DNA of 54,204 nucleotides from assembly GCA_902806175.1 (NCBI GenBank), contig CADCVQ010000124.1, positions 1 to 54,204 of the forward strand. The letters run 5' to 3'. The DNA is from an uncultured Solirubrobacteraceae bacterium. Lineage in GTDB: Bacteria; Actinomycetota; Thermoleophilia; Solirubrobacterales; Solirubrobacteraceae. A program made the translations under genes and the position numbers. The notes beneath the pieces are model-generated. The model was given only the letters and a program-made list of their open reading frames with translations, did not search any database and was not told the DNA's origin. Each line of letters begins with the position of its first letter. Within the stretch, counting starts at the first letter, position 1. This document shows positions 48,270 to 54,204 of the stretch, one piece after another.

Positions 48270-49526
48270 GTGCGGACTGTGCAGCACGAACGCACCGCGG
48301 CGGAGCGCGAACAAGCAGCGCGGGAGCGAGCGGCGCGCCGGGACGGGCGCGCGGATACTCCGGCCCGGACGGGCGAGCGGCCTGCCACCCGCTCCGCCAC
48401 TCGCGGATCACGCGGCGCCTCCCGCACCCCCGCGTCACGCCGCGCCGCGCCGCGCGACGCCGGCATCGGCCAGGCCGCCTCGCGCGGTGCTTCCTCGGCC
48501 TCGACGCGCGGCGCTGCGGCCCTTCGCCGCGGGCGGGCGGCAGCGGCAGCGTTCGGTGACGGCGCGCTGCCGGCGGCGCTGCAGGGGCGACGGGTAGGCA
48601 TCGCCGCCGCGGCCACCGTGCTGATGCTGATCGCCGTGGTCTTCGCTGTCACGCGCGACGGCTCGCCGGCAAGCTCAGACAGGGCCAGTGCGGATGACGC
48701 GACGCCGGCCCGGGCGGCAAGGCTCCCCGCCCCGCAAGAGCTGCCCGGCGGCGGCCGGCGGATCTTCCCCGACCGGCGCGTCGTCGCCTTCTACGGCAAT
48801 CCGGCGGCGGCGGCCCTCGGCGTGCTGGGTATCGGCAAGCCAACGAAGATGATGGCCAAGCTGCGCCGGCAGGCCAAGCCGTATGCGCGCAAGACGCGGC
48901 CGATCCTGCCGGCGTTCGAGCTCATCTCGAGCATCGCCGCCAACGCGCCGGGCAACGACGGCAGGTACGTCAACCACGTTCCTGCCGAGATCATCAACCG
49001 CTACCTGCGCGCGGCTCGCAAGGCCAAGGCGCTGCTCATCCTCGACATCCAGCCCGGCCACGCGGACTTCATGTCCGAGACCAGGCGCCTGCGCCGCTGG
49101 CTGAAGGAGCCCGACGTGGGCCTCGCGATCGATCCGGAGTGGCACACGCCGGGCGCGGTGCCCGGCACGCAGCTCGGTTCGACCACCGCGGCCGACGTCA
49201 ACCGCGTGACCGAGTACGTCGCACAGATCGTCCGCGACGGCCGGCTGCCGCAGAAGCTCTTCGTCATCCACCAGTTCACGCAGGACATGGTCCGCAACAA
49301 GCGCCAGCTGCAGACCCCGCCCGAACTGGCGGTGACGATGAACGTCGACGGCTTCGGCACCCGGTCGGGCAAGCTCTCGAAGTACAAGGACTTCACGAGC
49401 AAGAGCAACCGGCCGGCGGGCACCTACGTCGGCTTCAAGCTGTTCTACCAGGAGGACACAAACCTCTTCACCCCGAAGGGGGTCATGGCGCTCAGGCCAC
49501 GCCCGGACGTGGTCATGTACGAGTGA
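48270..49526 (+). CDS. Membrane-anchored protein with extracellular TIM-barrel-like domain
   Basis: A 418-residue protein from GTG 48270; the start is uncertain. Residues 1-105 are Ala/Arg-rich and probably disordered and cytoplasmic. A single membrane helix (VGIAAAATVLMLIAVVFAV, about 109-127) follows. The outer part has RRVVAFYGNP, ILPAFELISSIA, KAKALLILDIQPGHADF, GLAIDPEWHTPG, KLFVIHQFTQDMV and GFKLFYQED, resembling strand ends of a glycoside-hydrolase-type barrel. No catalytic pair can be assigned. It shares a neighbourhood with the GH-A-like protein, a lytic-transglycosylase-like protein and secreted proteins, so a cell-surface role is likely. Confidence 0.75.
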   Translation: MRTVQHERTAAEREQAARERAARRDGRADTPARTGERPATRSATRGSRGASRTPASRRAAPRDAGIGQAASRGASSASTRGAAALRRGRAAAAAFGDGALPAALQGRRVGIAAAATVLMLIAVVFAVTRDGSPASSDRASADDATPARAARLPAPQELPGGGRRIFPDRRVVAFYGNPAAAALGVLGIGKPTKMMAKLRRQAKPYARKTRPILPAFELISSIAANAPGNDGRYVNHVPAEIINRYLRAARKAKALLILDIQPGHADFMSETRRLRRWLKEPDVGLAIDPEWHTPGAVPGTQLGSTTAADVNRVTEYVAQIVRDGRLPQKLFVIHQFTQDMVRNKRQLQTPPELAVTMNVDGFGTRSGKLSKYKDFTSKSNRPAGTYVGFKLFYQEDTNLFTPKGVMALRPRPDVVMYE

Positions 49527-49615
49527 CGCCGCCGGCCCGCTGCACGGGATCGCAATGGACCGGACATCTGTCCACCGGCGTTAGCTCGTCCTCCGCGAAG
49601 GGCATCGCATCAGGC

Positions 49616-50194
49616 ATGACGTCATTGCGCAGGATCATGGTCGCCGGCCTCGTCGCCGTGCTCGGAGGAGGCAGCGCCGTCGCGCTGACTGCCTGTAGCG
49701 ACGACGACGTCCTCGGAGGCGACGACGAGCAGATCGAGATCTCGCTGACCGAACGCGATCTGAAGCCCGGCCGTGTAGAGGCCGATGCCGGCAAGATCGA
49801 GTTCGAAGTGCGCAACGACGGCGATCGCCTGCATGCGTTCGCGATCGAGACGCCTGGTGGGGTCAAGCGCACCAAGAACATCAAGCCCGGCGAAAGCGCG
49901 GACCTGACGGTGGATCTGTCAGACGGCAGGTACCGGATGTACGACCCACGCGGCGGCTACCGCACGCGGGGCGTCCGGGGCACCGTGGTGGTGAAGTCCG
50001 GCGGCACCGAAACCGAGACGGTCAGGGAGCGCACCGTCGAGCGGACGGTCGTCGAGGAAGCCCCCGCGCCCGAGGCCGACGATCCGGAGCTTCAGGATCC
50101 CGAGGTGCAGGAGCCCCCGCCCCCTCCGCCGGCCCCGCCGGCCCCCCCGCCGGTGACGGTCACCGCGCCGCCGCCGGCGGAAACGACCCCCTGA
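49616..50194 (+). CDS. Cupredoxin-like lipoprotein
   Basis: A 192-residue protein from ATG 49616. The signal ends in a lipobox (LTAC), followed by an acidic spacer. Residues 38-125 look like a cupredoxin-fold beta sandwich (EISLTERDLKPGRVEADAGK, FEVRNDGDRLHAFAIETPGG, DGRYRMYDPRGGYRTRGVRGTVVV). A His in RLHAF is a possible metal ligand, but the Cys/Met of blue copper sites are missing. The C-terminus is a Glu/Pro-rich stalk that could span the wall. Probably exported and membrane-anchored. Confidence 0.8.
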   Translation: MTSLRRIMVAGLVAVLGGGSAVALTACSDDDVLGGDDEQIEISLTERDLKPGRVEADAGKIEFEVRNDGDRLHAFAIETPGGVKRTKNIKPGESADLTVDLSDGRYRMYDPRGGYRTRGVRGTVVVKSGGTETETVRERTVERTVVEEAPAPEADDPELQDPEVQEPPPPPPAPPAPPPVTVTAPPPAETTP

Positions 50195-50250
50195 TCGGCG
50201 ACGGTCCGCTGACGTCCGCCGTCTGCGAGTGAGAAGACCGTCAGTCGCCG

Positions 50251-51411
50251 TCAGCGGCCGCAGCCGAGCAGCCTGCTGAGCCGCGTGCAGGGGCTCGCGT
50301 CCGGCGGCGGCGTCACGGGCTGAGGCGTCGCGGCGGGCGTCGCCGGGGGCTCTGGCGCCGGGGGCGGTGGCGCCGCCGGCGGCCGCGGGGTCGTCTGGGT
50401 GCGCGGCGACTTCGGCGGCCTGCGCGCGCCGTCACGCTTCGGCCTCTCGCTGCGCTTCGCCGTCTCGCTGTGCTTCGCCCTCTCGCGGGCCCTCTTCCTC
50501 GCCTTTGCGCGATCCTGCTTCTTGCGCTTCTTGCGCTTGTCCTGCTTGTCGCGCCGTTCGGCGTCGCGTAGCTGCCGGCGGGCCTCGACGCCGTAGTGCT
50601 CGTCGAACGCGGCGACGAGCGTGTCGTCGTCCGGGCAGTTCAGACAGAAGCCGTTGCGCTCCCAGCCTCGCGCGCGCCCCATGACCTGACTGGCGTAGAG
50701 GGTGCCGAAGCGGTCGTGTCCGTAGTAGGCATAGGCCGCCGCCCACGCTCCTCCGTCGAGTGCCTCGCCGGCACCGGAGTCGCGCAGCAGCGCGCCCGCC
50801 GCCATGATCGCGTCGAAGTCGTCGTAGACCGACGGGTGCGAGTTCGTGCGATGCGGGTAGCGGCGCGGACGGTCGCCGAGGCGGAAGGACTGGCGGTAGA
50901 GCTTCCAGGTGCTGACCGGACCGTTGGTGACGTTGAACTGCATCGGTCCGGCGCAGCAGCCGAAGGCGTTCAGGCCGTGGTACGTGCTCGGCTCGGTGGA
51001 GAACGCGGTCTCCTGGCGATGGATCGAGGCGAGCAGTCGCCAGGACACGACGAACGTGCGAGCGGCTTCCCGGTACAGCGGCATGAACCCCGCTTTGGCG
51101 GACGCCGGGACGCGTCGTGAGGTGGTCTTGCGGTAGTAGGCGCGTCCGGCACGGCGCGGCTGCGCGCGTTGCGCGACGAGTCTCCCCACGCCGACGCCGC
51201 TCGGCGCCGTCTCACCCGCTGCGAGCGCTTGCGCGCGCTCGGACTTGCGCGGCTCGGGGCTGTCTCGCAGGGCGGCGGTGATGGCGGCATCCGGCGGGAG
51301 CAGCGCGAGCGCGGCGGCCGCGCCGCCGCCGACGAGCAGGGCGCGCGCGACGCCCGGGACGCGTTGGAGACGCGCCCAGCAGTACTCGATGAGTCTGGCC
51401 GTCGGTCGCAC
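50251..51411 (-). CDS. Secreted lytic-transglycosylase-like (SLT-type) protein
   Basis: A 386-residue protein from GTG 51411 (start uncertain; the frame is open to 51636). An N-terminal hydrophobic segment (ALLVGGGAAAALALL) acts as signal or anchor. The catalytic-like region is SWRLLASIHRQETAFS, with Glu at the expected lysozyme-like position, then AFGCCAGPMQFN and AYAYYGHDRFGTLYASQV. The tail from about 275 is highly charged (KQDKRKKRKKQDRAKARKRA) and then Pro-rich, and may bind wall polymers. It should cleave peptidoglycan. It is convergent with the lipoprotein gene. Confidence 0.8.
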   Translation of the reverse strand: MRPTARLIEYCWARLQRVPGVARALLVGGGAAAALALLPPDAAITAALRDSPEPRKSERAQALAAGETAPSGVGVGRLVAQRAQPRRAGRAYYRKTTSRRVPASAKAGFMPLYREAARTFVVSWRLLASIHRQETAFSTEPSTYHGLNAFGCCAGPMQFNVTNGPVSTWKLYRQSFRLGDRPRRYPHRTNSHPSVYDDFDAIMAAGALLRDSGAGEALDGGAWAAAYAYYGHDRFGTLYASQVMGRARGWERNGFCLNCPDDDTLVAAFDEHYGVEARRQLRDAERRDKQDKRKKRKKQDRAKARKRARERAKHSETAKRSERPKRDGARRPPKSPRTQTTPRPPAAPPPPAPEPPATPAATPQPVTPPPDASPCTRLSRLLGCGR

Positions 51412-51640
51412 GCGCGCAAGCCTTTCAGAGCCGGGCCGAGCGCGCGGCGGTGCGTCCTCGCACGGTCCGGCCAAGCCATGCGCTAGAGCGGCGACGCGCC
51501 AGGTTCGGGCGCGGCGGATCACAGCGACGGTGCTCGTGCGTGGCAGGACCATGCGCGCAAGTCGTGTCCGCAGCAGTTGCGGGCGCACCAACCATCGGCC
51601 TCGTCGTAGGCCCGTCCAGTTCGCCCAAGGGGGCACCTAC

Positions 51641-52678
51641 ATGTCGCATTCCCGTCGTCTCGTCGTGGCCATCGCGGCGCTCGCCGTGCTGGTGGCCGTT
51701 CCCGCCACCGCCTCGGCCAAGTCATCCACTGGCTCGGCTGCGGTGCAGGCCCACGTCGTCAAGGCCAAGAAGGCCGTCAAGCTCATGAACCGCGCTGCCA
51801 AGGCCGGCGACTCCGCCGGGGTCGTACGCCAACTGCGCAGCGCGCGTTCGCACAACGCCGCCGCGTCGCGCAAGGCACGCGCGATGGCCTCCGGTTCTGA
51901 CAGCGTCGCCGCCGCGCGGGCGCTGACGCTCGCCGGCACGTCCTACGAGCAGCTGATCGCCGCGATCACCCGGATCGTCGACGAGGTGACGGGACAGGCG
52001 CAGGTGCTTGTGGCGCGCGCGACGAAACCCGCGCTCGCAGACCAGGCGCAGATCATCCGGATCCTCGCATCGCTGCTGGACGACGTGCCCGCGAGCGTGC
52101 GTCCGATCCTCGCTTCGATCGTAACGAGCCTGGCCGTCGGTGACGCCGACGAGGTCACGAACATGGATGCCGCGGTCCGTAGTGGAGAGCTGCCCGTGAA
52201 CGTGAGCGCGATCGTCACGCAGGCGCTCGACATGGCCACGCAGTACATCGAGATGGCGTTCTCGGCGATCAAGGCGATCGTGCCGATGCTGCCGACCGCC
52301 GTTCAGGGTCCGATGCTGCAGATCCTCGAGCTGGTCACGAACACCGTCGGCACGATCGTTCCGACGGTGCTGCGCACCGTCACCGGTCTGATCGACACGA
52401 TCCTCGGATCGCTGCCGTTCGTCGGGGGCTCCGCCGGTGCCGGCGGCCTCACCGGCATCTTCGGCGGCCTGCTCGGCGGCATCACCGGAGACGGGCAGAA
52501 CGCGCTGCCCAGCGATAGCGCCAACATCCTCAGCGACCTGCTGGGCGATCTCTTCGGCGGCGGCTCGTCACCGGCGGGGGGCGGGATCAGCGCCATCATC
52601 AGCAGCATCATGGCGCTGATCAGCAACCTGCTCAGTGGCCTCTTCGGAGGCGTGGCCGCACCGGCTCCTGCTGCGTAA
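51641..52678 (+). CDS. Secreted protein with Gly-rich hydrophobic C-terminus
   Basis: A 345-residue protein from ATG 51641, preceded by AAGGGGG. The signal peptide (LVVAIAALAVLVAVPATASA) is clear. Residues 30-210 are mostly helical with Ala/Lys/Arg-rich heptad-like stretches. From about 215 on the chain is hydrophobic and Gly-rich, with repeated short amphipathic helices (GGLTGIFGGLLGGITG, ILSDLLGDLFGGG, LISNLLSGLFGG). The pattern suggests membrane insertion or self-assembly at the surface. No family is recognised. A strong terminator follows, consistent with high expression. Confidence 0.7.
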   Translation: MSHSRRLVVAIAALAVLVAVPATASAKSSTGSAAVQAHVVKAKKAVKLMNRAAKAGDSAGVVRQLRSARSHNAAASRKARAMASGSDSVAAARALTLAGTSYEQLIAAITRIVDEVTGQAQVLVARATKPALADQAQIIRILASLLDDVPASVRPILASIVTSLAVGDADEVTNMDAAVRSGELPVNVSAIVTQALDMATQYIEMAFSAIKAIVPMLPTAVQGPMLQILELVTNTVGTIVPTVLRTVTGLIDTILGSLPFVGGSAGAGGLTGIFGGLLGGITGDGQNALPSDSANILSDLLGDLFGGGSSPAGGGISAIISSIMALISNLLSGLFGGVAAPAPAA

Positions 52679-52707
52679 GCGCGGCGTTCGCCGGCAACTC
52701 GGTAGTC

Positions 52708-52732
52708 GGGGCGCAGCCAGCGGCTGCGCCCC
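52708..52732 (+). terminator. Rho-independent-type hairpin after the secreted protein gene
   Basis: GGGGCGCAGCC (52708-52718), loop AGC, GGCTGCGCCCC (52722-52732), a perfect 11-bp stem, followed by GTTTGCG. It begins 29 bases after the stop at 52678. Confidence 0.75.
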
Positions 52733-52989
52733 GTTTGCGTGGCACGGCAAACGCTCCCCACCGTGGACAAGGGCAACGCGCTCTTGGGCGGGCTCGGGCT
52801 GAGCCCCGACGGCGCGCGCATCTACGGGTCGACCGCGCCGCGGAACGCTGCTGGTTCCAGCGGCCCGATCCCGTCACGGGACAGCTCATCGGGAGGCCGC
52901 GTTCTGCGGCCACCGCTCGTGGGCCGTGCTGCGACGCCGCGGCGGCATGCGCTCGCCGGGGTTGAGGCCGCAGTAGGGTCCTGTCCAAG
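52733..52989 (+). other. Intergenic region with possible propeller-repeat debris
   Basis: A plus-strand frame near 52790-52850 reads GLGLSPDGARIYGSTAPRNAAG, similar to one blade of a YVTN/NHL-type beta-propeller. No intact gene surrounds it, so it may be a remnant. The end of the region must hold the promoter of the gene at 52990. Confidence 0.35.
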
Positions 52990-53688
52990 GTGTTACCGCA
53001 AGAGACCGACCGTGCCGAAGAGGTGCTCAGCGCCCTTGAGCGCACCTTGCGTTGCGGCTCGGCGCTGACCGAAGTTCGTTTCGAGGCCGCTCTGGACGGT
53101 CTCGGTTCGGAGTTTCGCGGCGTCACTCGAATGCTTGTCTCGGCGGCCGCGTTTGTATTCAGACGGTCGAAGCTGACGCCGACAAGCAGCGTCGGGGTCA
53201 TCGATTTTCACGCGAACCGATGCGCGTGCTACGCAGGGCCGAACAAGGTCGAGATCGTCGTCGGCGATCAACGCTGGAATGGGACGGCCGGGACGAGTGT
53301 CGACGAGATTTCTCCAGAACCTGCTTCGTGGATTCAACCGCTGTGGCTTCTCGACGCCGTTCGTGGCGTGGTCGACGCACGAGAGCAAGGAGCAGAACGC
53401 CTCGACGACCGCGGTGCTCGGCGCTTCTCGACCCATGCAGACCTCAACCGCGCAGCCGAGGCGGTCTCTTATGAGATGGCCGTCCCTGCAGAGGTCAAAC
53501 AGCTGGCGGACCTCGCGCACGTAGCACTGGAGGTATGGGTCGACGACGATGGCCACATCGCACGCATCCGTTACGGCAGCGCAACCACCGGCGCATCGAT
53601 GATGTGGACGGTCACGCTCGACCTGACCGAGTTCGGGATCACGCTACCGTCGGATTGGTCCCGGATCCCGAGCTGGTTCGTGGGTTAG
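52990..53688 (+). CDS. Hypothetical protein, no family recognised
   Basis: A 232-residue protein from GTG 52990. No signal peptide or membrane helix is seen. The C-terminal part (DLAHVALEVWVDDDGHIARIRY, SMMWTVTLDLTEFGI) has the strand pattern of the LolA/LprG-like sheet found in lipoproteins, where it binds hydrophobic ligands, but here it lacks a lipobox. Codon use is slightly less G+C-biased than its neighbours by eye. The N-terminal start is not certain. Confidence 0.55.
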   Translation: MLPQETDRAEEVLSALERTLRCGSALTEVRFEAALDGLGSEFRGVTRMLVSAAAFVFRRSKLTPTSSVGVIDFHANRCACYAGPNKVEIVVGDQRWNGTAGTSVDEISPEPASWIQPLWLLDAVRGVVDAREQGAERLDDRGARRFSTHADLNRAAEAVSYEMAVPAEVKQLADLAHVALEVWVDDDGHIARIRYGSATTGASMMWTVTLDLTEFGITLPSDWSRIPSWFVG

Positions 53689-53772
53689 CGCGGCTCACGC
53701 GAGTGCGCCATCCGACGCGAGGAACGCGCGCGGCCAGCGCCCTCGTGGAGCTTGTCCCCCATGGCCAACAGG

Positions 53773-54204
53773 TCATGTCTCGTCATCGTCACGCCCGCGT
53801 CGGTCGCGTTCGGCCCGCAGGATGTCGATGTTGTCGTGCAGTACTCGGCGTCGGGAGGAGTAGTCGCGCTCCTCGAGGAGGAGTTGGTCGATCGCGTGGT
53901 CGATCGCCTTGTCAAGCTCATCGTCAGACAGTCCCTGCAATTCCGGAACCTTCGGCCGTTCGCGTGATGCTCTGGGCGCAGCGGGCACGGCCGTTGCCGA
54001 GACTTGGGCAGCGCCGCCCTCGCGGCGACCGCTGCCGCCCGACAGCATGCGGATGACCTGGTCGCGGATCTTCTCGCAGTCCGCGTCGAAGTCCAGCAGG
54101 ATCCGGGCGGCTACGCCTTCGTTCTCGCGAACGAGCCCGAGCAGGATGTGCTCGGTGCCGATGTAGTTGTGCCCGAGGCTCAGCGCCTCGCGCAGCGCAA
54201 GCTC
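53773..54204 (-). CDS. Clp N-domain protein with RsiG-like c-di-GMP-binding tail (N-terminus beyond the window)
   Basis: At least 143 residues are visible, entering from the right edge. The first part is the second Clp N repeat ([41 protein letters not shown]), which in ClpC/ClpA binds adaptors and substrates. After a low-complexity linker comes [18 protein letters not shown] and then [19 protein letters not shown]. The last stretch matches the RsiG motif E(X)3S(X)2R(X)3Q(X)3D with His in place of Gln. RsiG is the actinobacterial anti-sigma factor that holds WhiG when loaded with c-di-GMP. No AAA+ ATPase domain follows, since the stop is at 53773. The combination suggests a c-di-GMP-responsive adaptor or anti-sigma protein. 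Confidence 0.82.
   Translation of the reverse strand, partial: ELALREALSLGHNYIGTEHILLGLVRENEGVAARILLDFDADCEKIRDQVIRMLSGGSGRREGGAAQVSATAVPAAPRASRERPKVPELQGLSDDELDKAIDHAIDQLLLEERDYSSRRRVLHDNIDILRAERDRRGRDDDET

Overview
The window is very G+C-rich actinobacterial chromosome. The content fits a Thermoleophilia/Solirubrobacterales-like soil bacterium: a SigB/SigF-type sigma factor, a SpoIIE-type phosphatase, an actinobacterial holin-superfamily III protein, an RsiG-like c-di-GMP motif, and many GTG starts with 4-base gene overlaps. No tRNA, rRNA or CRISPR array was recognised. The placement is inferred from gene content; no database search was possible.

Layout. 0-2.5 kb: end of an operon with a large uncharacterised protein overlapping an FAD protein. 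2.5-5.9 kb: DUF2237 protein, DEAD-box helicase, a small FlaG-like protein and a PAP2 phosphatase. 5.9-15.7 kb: a four-gene signalling operon on the minus strand. It encodes a soluble hybrid histidine kinase with nine 92-residue HAMP repeats, then CheR, CheB, and a REC-PAS-GAF-SpoIIE-HATPase protein. It lies between the intact PAP2 gene and a decayed PAP2 copy in the same orientation. 16.2-20.2 kb: holin-like protein, stress sigma factor with a candidate SigB-type promoter, DUF1360 protein, small acidic protein and catalase. 20.2-23.2 kb: class II aldolase, secreted trypsin-like protein and VOC protein.

23.3-29.4 kb is the most distinctive region. A group II PLP decarboxylase and an MFS transporter lie in tandem, and each carries a C-terminal cyclic-nucleotide-binding (CNB) domain. 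They converge on an agmatinase/deoxyhypusine-synthase-like pair. Transposase remnants lie on both sides (IS630-like and IS21 IstB-like). I read this as an acquired amine/polyamine module whose decarboxylation and transport may answer to a nucleotide ligand.

29.4-45 kb holds a truncated secreted hydrolase, an Hsp15-like protein, HrpA, a CooC-like ATPase, a solute-binding lipoprotein with a CDF transporter, and a Csp-type copper protein fused to hydrolase debris. Next come an XRE-cupin regulator divergent from a TrxR-like flavoprotein/methyltransferase pair, a CapA protein, an SGNH hydrolase, a sugar O-acetyltransferase and a YbhN-type membrane protein. 45-54.2 kb is rich in envelope and c-di-GMP functions: a GGDEF protein with an unusual IGDEF motif, glycoside-hydrolase-like secreted proteins, a cupredoxin-like lipoprotein, a lytic-transglycosylase-like protein and a secreted Gly-rich protein. 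At the right edge is a Clp N-domain protein whose tail carries an RsiG-like c-di-GMP motif.
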